Below, piece by piece: positions 59,591 through 64,000 of a stretch of 64,000 bases of DNA (the first letter of the stretch is position 1; each line of letters begins with the position of its first letter). The stretch is taken from the NCBI RefSeq assembly GCF_901472495.1, contig NZ_LR590469.1, positions 1,178,001 to 1,242,000 of the forward strand. The letters run 5' to 3'. The notes below the pieces were generated by a model. That model was not told the origin of the DNA. It saw nothing but the letters and a program-made list of their open reading frames with translations, and ran no database searches. The stretch is from Yersinia enterocolitica subsp. enterocolitica (GTDB taxonomy: Bacteria; Pseudomonadota; Gammaproteobacteria; Enterobacterales; Enterobacteriaceae). Made by a program: the position numbers and the translations under genes.

Positions 59591-60352
59591 ATGATCTTAG
59601 ATTCCTTTGAGTTAAAGGGTAAAATTGCTCTGGTTACCGGCTGTGATACAGGTTTGGGCCAGGGTATGGCGATTGGTTTAGCCGAAGCGGGTTGTGACAT
59701 TGTTGGTGTGAATATTGTTGAGCCAAAAGAGACCATCGAGAAAGTGACTGCCTTAGGTCGCCGCTTCTTAAGCCTGACGGCTGATCTGAGCAAAATCGAT
59801 GGCATCCCTGCCCTGTTGGAACGCGCTATCGCTGAATTTGGCCAAATCGATATCCTGGTCAATAACGCCGGTATTATCCGCCGTGAAGATGCGATCAACT
59901 TCAGCGAAAAGGACTGGGATGATGTGATGAACGTGAACATCAAAACGGTGTTCTTTATGTCTCAGGCGGTTGCTAAACAATTTATCAAGCAAGGCACTGG
60001 CGGCAAAATCATCAACGTGGCTTCGATGCTGTCTTACCAAGGCGGTATCCGTGTTCCTTCTTATACTGCATCGAAAAGTGCGGTCATGGGTGTGACTCGT
60101 CTGTTAGCAAACGAATGGGCTAAACACGGCATCAATGTGAACGCAGTGGCGCCTGGTTATATGGCAACCAACAACACTCAGCAGTTGCGTAAAGATGAAG
60201 AGCGCAGCAAAGAGATTCTTGATCGCATCCCGGCTGGCCGTTGGGGCCTGCCTGATGACCTGAAAGGCCCAGTGGTCTTCCTGGCTTCCAAAGCCTCTGA
60301 CTATATCAGTGGTTACACTATCGCTGTTGATGGCGGTTGGTTGGCTCGCTAA
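59591..60352 (+). CDS. kduD: 2-deoxy-D-gluconate 3-dehydrogenase KduD
   Basis: A 253-residue short-chain dehydrogenase that reduces 2,5-diketo-3-deoxygluconate to KDG. Nucleotide motif VTGCDTGLGQGMA (T/CGxxxGxG), NNAG motif, and catalytic Tyr/Lys in PSYTASKSAV. The frame extends to 59564, but ATG 59591 (MILDSFELKGK) is the family start. It follows kduI by 111 bp with a weak hairpin between. Confidence 0.95.
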   Translation: MILDSFELKGKIALVTGCDTGLGQGMAIGLAEAGCDIVGVNIVEPKETIEKVTALGRRFLSLTADLSKIDGIPALLERAIAEFGQIDILVNNAGIIRREDAINFSEKDWDDVMNVNIKTVFFMSQAVAKQFIKQGTGGKIINVASMLSYQGGIRVPSYTASKSAVMGVTRLLANEWAKHGINVNAVAPGYMATNNTQQLRKDEERSKEILDRIPAGRWGLPDDLKGPVVFLASKASDYISGYTIAVDGGWLAR

Positions 60353-60430
60353 ACCAATAAATATCACTAATTTGAGTTAAGGATTATTTCCTGCGGTTAT
60401 TCGCCATATTCCAGCTCAAAACTCTATTGA

Positions 60431-60456
60431 GGCACAACAGCAGTTGTGCCTTTTTT
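60431..60456 (+). terminator. kduD terminator
   Basis: Perfect stem GGCACAAC/GTTGTGCC with loop AGCA and six T. Confidence 0.9.
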
Positions 60457-60673
60457 ATTACTTATTTATCAAATGGTTAACAAACAGATCTTTACCAAAA
60501 ATCTTGCCAAAACTGCAAAAATAAAAAATTCAAAACAACGTTCCGACTCCGATCACACTTTTGTCATTCGCCCAATGACTCGCCAGTAAATACAAATATA
60601 ATAGATTGAAACGATGTTTCTATTTATAAGGAACTGTAAACCAGTTCCGACCTGACATTTCTATGATGGGGTT
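60457..60673 (+). other. Upstream region of pelW
   Basis: About 215 bp, AT-rich, with a KdgR-like operator at 60604-60625. No gene. Confidence 0.5.
60604..60625. promoter_or_regulatory. KdgR operator upstream of pelW
   Basis: GATTGAAACGATGTTTCTAT (extended by TT) contains the palindromic core TGAAAC-GAT-GTTTC, close to the KdgR consensus. It lies about 50 bp before the pelW start. Confidence 0.75.
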
Positions 60674-62347
60674 ATGGTGATGGATTTTATAGGCAACATT
60701 AAAGGCAGCGACGCAGTGATGATTAACTGGCTCAGTGCTATCCGAAGCTATGTTGATTTAGTCCAGTCTGTAAGCCACAGCAATCAGAACCCCACCCCAC
60801 TGATGGCCGATGGTTTTGATGTCCTGACTCACCAGCCTGTGGTCTGGAAATTTCCAGATGGTCGTCATGTTCCAATATCTAACTTTGCCAGTCAACAGAA
60901 CTGGTTGCGTACATTGGATGCACTCAGTCTGGTGACGCAAGACCCGCAATATCATCAACAAGCGCGGGTACAAAGCAGCTACTTCATGCAACACGGTGTT
61001 CATGAGCAAAGTGGGCTGTTTTATTGGGGCGGCCACCGTTTCTTCAATCTGGACACATTAAAAACTGAAGGCCCTGAGTCGAAAGCACAAGTGCATGAAC
61101 TTAAGCACCATCTGCCCTATTACGACTTGCTGCTCAGTGTCGATCGGGAGAAAACGCTTAATTTCCTGCAAGGATTTTGGCATGCCCACGTAGAAGACTG
61201 GCAAACGCTGGATCTCGGCCGCCACGGCAGTTACGACAAGCAACGCGACCCACATGTTTTCACCCATGCGCGTCATGATGTGGTTAAACCTGAAGCCTTG
61301 CCACAGTTACCTGAAACTAAAGGCCTGACCTTTGTTAATGCAGGCACTGATCTCATTTACGCTGCATATAAATATGCTGAGTATACCGGCGACATCGCGG
61401 CGGCTGCCTGGGGAAAACATTTATACCGTCAATACGTTTTGGCCCGTAATCCTGAAACAGGATTACCGGTTTATCAATTCAGCTCGCCACAACAACGTCG
61501 GCCAATACCGGAAGATGATAACCAAACCCAATCTTGGTATGGCGACCGTGCCAAGCGTCAGTTCGGCCCTGAGTTTGGTGAAATTGCCCGTGAAGCCAAT
61601 GTCTTGTTCCGTGATATGCGGCCATTACTGATTGATAACCCATTGGCAATGCTGGATATCTTGCGCCAACAGCCGGATGCAGAAGTTCTGCAATGGGTAA
61701 TTGACGGGTTAAAAAATTACTATCGTTTCGCCTATGACGTCGAGAGTAATACATTGCGCCCGTTATGGAACGATGGACAGGATATGAGTGGTTATGTGTT
61801 ACAACGTGATGGCTATTATGGCGCTAAAGGTAAGGTTATCTCGCCATTCCCATTAGAAGTAGATTACCTGCTGCCACTGGTTAGAGCCTGGCGAGCCAGT
61901 GAAGATGACGAGCTGCTGGATTTGATTGCGGTATTAGTGCACCGCTGGCAGTTAGCTGAATTAAACAAGCAACAACGTAGTGCAGCACTGATGGATGGCA
62001 AAAAACCAGCCGCCTCCCCTTATCTGCTACTGGCCTTAGTTGAACTGGCTGAGCATTGCCAATGCAGCCAATTATTTGCATTGGCCTGGCAAATAGGGAA
62101 TGACTTATTTCAACAACATTACCATCGCGGCCTGTTTGTCGAATCAGCGGAACACCGTTATTTCCGCATCGACAATCCGATTGCATTAGCTTTATTAACC
62201 TTGATTGCCGCGAAACAGAATAAGTTGGCAGCAATACCTCAATTTATTACCAATGGTGGTTACATCCATGGAGATTATCGGGTGAACGGAGAAAGCCGCA
62301 CTCTATATGACATCGATTTTATTTATCCGACGCTTTTGAATCAGTAG
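60674..62347 (+). CDS. pelW: Exo-pectate lyase PelW (polysaccharide lyase family 2)
   Basis: A 557-residue PL2-family lyase with an (alpha/alpha)7-barrel pattern. No signal peptide is present, so it acts in the cytoplasm on short oligogalacturonates imported by TogMNAB, releasing unsaturated digalacturonate. Family stretches: PLMADGFDVLTHQPVVWKF, LGRHGSYDKQRDPHVFTHARHD, SQTSWYGDRAKRQFGPEFG-like segment and YVLQRDGYYGAKGKVISPFPLEVDYLLP. Start codon choices (60674, 60680) differ by two residues. It is followed 40 bp later by togM. Confidence 0.9.
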   Translation: MVMDFIGNIKGSDAVMINWLSAIRSYVDLVQSVSHSNQNPTPLMADGFDVLTHQPVVWKFPDGRHVPISNFASQQNWLRTLDALSLVTQDPQYHQQARVQSSYFMQHGVHEQSGLFYWGGHRFFNLDTLKTEGPESKAQVHELKHHLPYYDLLLSVDREKTLNFLQGFWHAHVEDWQTLDLGRHGSYDKQRDPHVFTHARHDVVKPEALPQLPETKGLTFVNAGTDLIYAAYKYAEYTGDIAAAAWGKHLYRQYVLARNPETGLPVYQFSSPQQRRPIPEDDNQTQSWYGDRAKRQFGPEFGEIAREANVLFRDMRPLLIDNPLAMLDILRQQPDAEVLQWVIDGLKNYYRFAYDVESNTLRPLWNDGQDMSGYVLQRDGYYGAKGKVISPFPLEVDYLLPLVRAWRASEDDELLDLIAVLVHRWQLAELNKQQRSAALMDGKKPAASPYLLLALVELAEHCQCSQLFALAWQIGNDLFQQHYHRGLFVESAEHRYFRIDNPIALALLTLIAAKQNKLAAIPQFITNGGYIHGDYRVNGESRTLYDIDFIYPTLLNQ

Positions 62348-62387
62348 TTTTATTTATCTTTCATGTTATTAAAAATAGGTAAGCATT

Positions 62388-63278
62388 ATGAATGAAAACA
62401 GAATGCTGGGGTTAGCCTATATATCACCTTATATAATAGGGTTGATAATATTCACGGCTTTCCCCTTTGTATCATCTTTCTTTCTCAGTTTTACTGAGTA
62501 TGACTTAATGAACCCTCCCGTTTATAACGGGATCGAGAATTACCGTCATATGTTCCTGGAAGATGATTTATTCTGGAAATCCATGGGCGTTACTTTCGCT
62601 TATGTATTTCTGACTATTCCATTAAAATTGGCATTTGCTCTGGGGATCGCTTTTGTACTGAACTTTAAATTACGTGGTATTGGCTTCTTCCGTACCGCAT
62701 TCTATATTCCGTCAATTCTTGGCAGCAGCGTAGCCATTGCGGTGTTATGGCGCGCTCTATTTGCCATTGATGGTCTGCTTAATGGCTTTATTGGCGTGTT
62801 AGGCTTTGACCCGGTCAACTGGCTGGGAGAGCCAGCGCTGGCACTGACATCGGTGACATTACTGCGTGTTTGGCAGTTTGGTTCTGCCATGGTTATCTTC
62901 CTGGCCGCATTGCAGAACGTCCCACAGTCACAATATGAAGCTGCCATGATTGATGGTGCCTCTAAATGGCAAATGTTTATGAAAGTGACCGTGCCGCTAA
63001 TTACGCCGGTTATTTTCTTCAACTTTATTATGCAAACCACACAGGCCTTCCAGGAATTTACCGCGCCTTATGTCATAACCGGTGGTGGGCCAACCCATTA
63101 CACCTACTTATTCTCGCTCTATATATATGACACGGCGTTTAAATACTTTGATATGGGATACGGCGCTGCACTGGCCTGGATATTATTCCTGGTAGTCGCT
63201 CTCTTTGCCTCAATTGCATTTAAATCTTCTAAATATTGGGTCTTCTACTCCGCCGATAAAGGAGGAAAAAATGACTGA
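62388..63278 (+). CDS. togM: Oligogalacturonide ABC permease TogM
   Basis: A 296-residue MalF-type inner-membrane permease with six helices and the cytoplasmic EAAMIDGASKWQMFMKVTVPLI loop (EAA motif). It imports pectic oligomers with TogN, TogA and TogB. The name rests on its place after pelW and on family similarity. Overlaps togN. Confidence 0.9.
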   Translation: MNENRMLGLAYISPYIIGLIIFTAFPFVSSFFLSFTEYDLMNPPVYNGIENYRHMFLEDDLFWKSMGVTFAYVFLTIPLKLAFALGIAFVLNFKLRGIGFFRTAFYIPSILGSSVAIAVLWRALFAIDGLLNGFIGVLGFDPVNWLGEPALALTSVTLLRVWQFGSAMVIFLAALQNVPQSQYEAAMIDGASKWQMFMKVTVPLITPVIFFNFIMQTTQAFQEFTAPYVITGGGPTHYTYLFSLYIYDTAFKYFDMGYGAALAWILFLVVALFASIAFKSSKYWVFYSADKGGKND

Positions 63279-64000
63279 CGTACAAAACTCTCACCAGAAG
63301 AAATTAGATCTGGCGCAGGATATTGCTGATGCGGAAATTAACCGCACCTTGCGTAAAGCAAAAGTCAGTGCCATTTTCCGCTACGTTATTTTGATTATTG
63401 TCGGATTGATGATGCTCTACCCATTGCTGTGGATGTTCTCAGCGGCCTTTAAACCTAATAATGAAATTTTCACCACATTAGGATTATGGCCAGAACACCC
63501 TACGCGGGATGGTTTCGTTAACGGTTGGAAAACCGGTACGGAATATAATTTCGGTCACTACATGCTTAACACCTTTAAGTTTGTTATCCCGAAAGTCATT
63601 CTGACCATTATTTCTTCCACCATTGTGGCGTATGGCTTTGCACGCTTTGAAATTCCATGGAAGAAATTCTGGTTCGCAACATTAATCACCACCATGTTGC
63701 TGCCAAGCACCGTGTTATTGATTCCTCAATACATTATGTTCCGTGAAATGGGCATGCTGAATAGCTACATGCCGCTGTATCTGCCATTGGCGTTCGCTAC
63801 ACAAGGGTTCTTCGTCTTCATGCTTATCCAGTTCCTGCGCGGTGTTCCCCGCGATATGGAAGAAGCGGCACAAATCGACGGATGTAACTCCTTCCAAGTG
63901 TTGTGGTACGTGGTAGTGCCAATCTTGAAGCCGGCCATTATCTCCGTGGCATTGTTCCAGTTCATGTGGTCAATGAACGACTTTATCGGCCCACTGATTT
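63271..64000 (+). CDS. togN: Oligogalacturonide ABC permease TogN (5' part)
   Basis: Runs off the window. MalG-type permease: first helix VILIIVGLMMLYPLLWMF, periplasmic loop, YGFARFEIPWKKFW and EEAAQIDGCNSFQVLWYVVVPIL (EAA motif). It begins at ATG 63271 with GGAGGAAAA upstream, overlapping the togM stop by 8 bp. Confidence 0.9.
   Translation, partial: MTDVQNSHQKKLDLAQDIADAEINRTLRKAKVSAIFRYVILIIVGLMMLYPLLWMFSAAFKPNNEIFTTLGLWPEHPTRDGFVNGWKTGTEYNFGHYMLNTFKFVIPKVILTIISSTIVAYGFARFEIPWKKFWFATLITTMLLPSTVLLIPQYIMFREMGMLNSYMPLYLPLAFATQGFFVFMLIQFLRGVPRDMEEAAQIDGCNSFQVLWYVVVPILKPAIISVALFQFMWSMNDFIGPLI

Overview
The window is chromosomal DNA of a gammaproteobacterium of the genus Yersinia, most likely an environmental species of the Y. 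enterocolitica group. Evidence is the near-identity of housekeeping proteins (infC-rpmI-rplT-pheM-pheST-ihfA, thrS, putA, cycA) to enterobacterial ones, a yfeABCD metal transporter of the Y. pestis type, four ERIC repeats of the Yersinia type, and short YPAL-like insertions in or next to terminators. The species call is inference.

Layout. 1-383: end of a P2-like late activator gene (ogr) pointing at the 3' end of tRNA-Lys(CTT), as expected at a prophage edge. 738-9203: cycA, then rutR and the complete rutABCDEFG pyrimidine-degradation operon, with a sigma-54 promoter, a RutR box and a possible NtrC site. 9260-12170: an AraC-family remnant, nanM, an XRE/2TM regulator, wrbA. 12229-15543: the efeUOB ferrous-iron system with a Fur box. 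16271-19081: an orphan toxin/immunity-like pair followed by an IS4-family element inserted in a terminator. 19149-25149: divergent putP/putA with PutA-type operator motifs.

25433-31826 is an accessory region: a TM2 protein, a YPAL-like insertion, a collapsed P2-like tail locus (gpJ fused to gpH, frameshifted tail-fibre end, intact fibre-assembly gene), vapBC, a C4-like antisense RNA structure, tandem Rpn-family cassettes sharing flanking repeats, and a deleted IS3-family element. 31968-39290 is the essential translation cluster on the minus strand, with pheM and its attenuator, an ERIC inside the pheS leader, the AUU start of infC and the tRNA-like thrS operator.

39614-44391 holds small genes (KTSC, frameshifted yqgA, a 59-residue ORF, an HhH protein, an NTF2-like protein), marC, emtA and a candidate sRNA. 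44603-48226 is Fur-boxed yfeABCD, 48642 a YniA-type kinase, and 49798-55236 the scpA-argK-scpB-scpC succinate-to-propionate operon with convergent lysR. The right end, 58073-64000, is a pectin-catabolism locus (kdgF, kduI, kduD, pelW, togM, togN partial) with KdgR-like operators.

The most unusual observations are (i) three insertions sharing termini but not cores, two of which duplicate whole terminator hairpins; (ii) the compact toxin/immunity-like pair; (iii) the Rpn cassettes with common 5' and 3' repeats beside a C4-like RNA; and (iv) an orphan promoter/terminator pair at 40849-41010 that may encode an sRNA.
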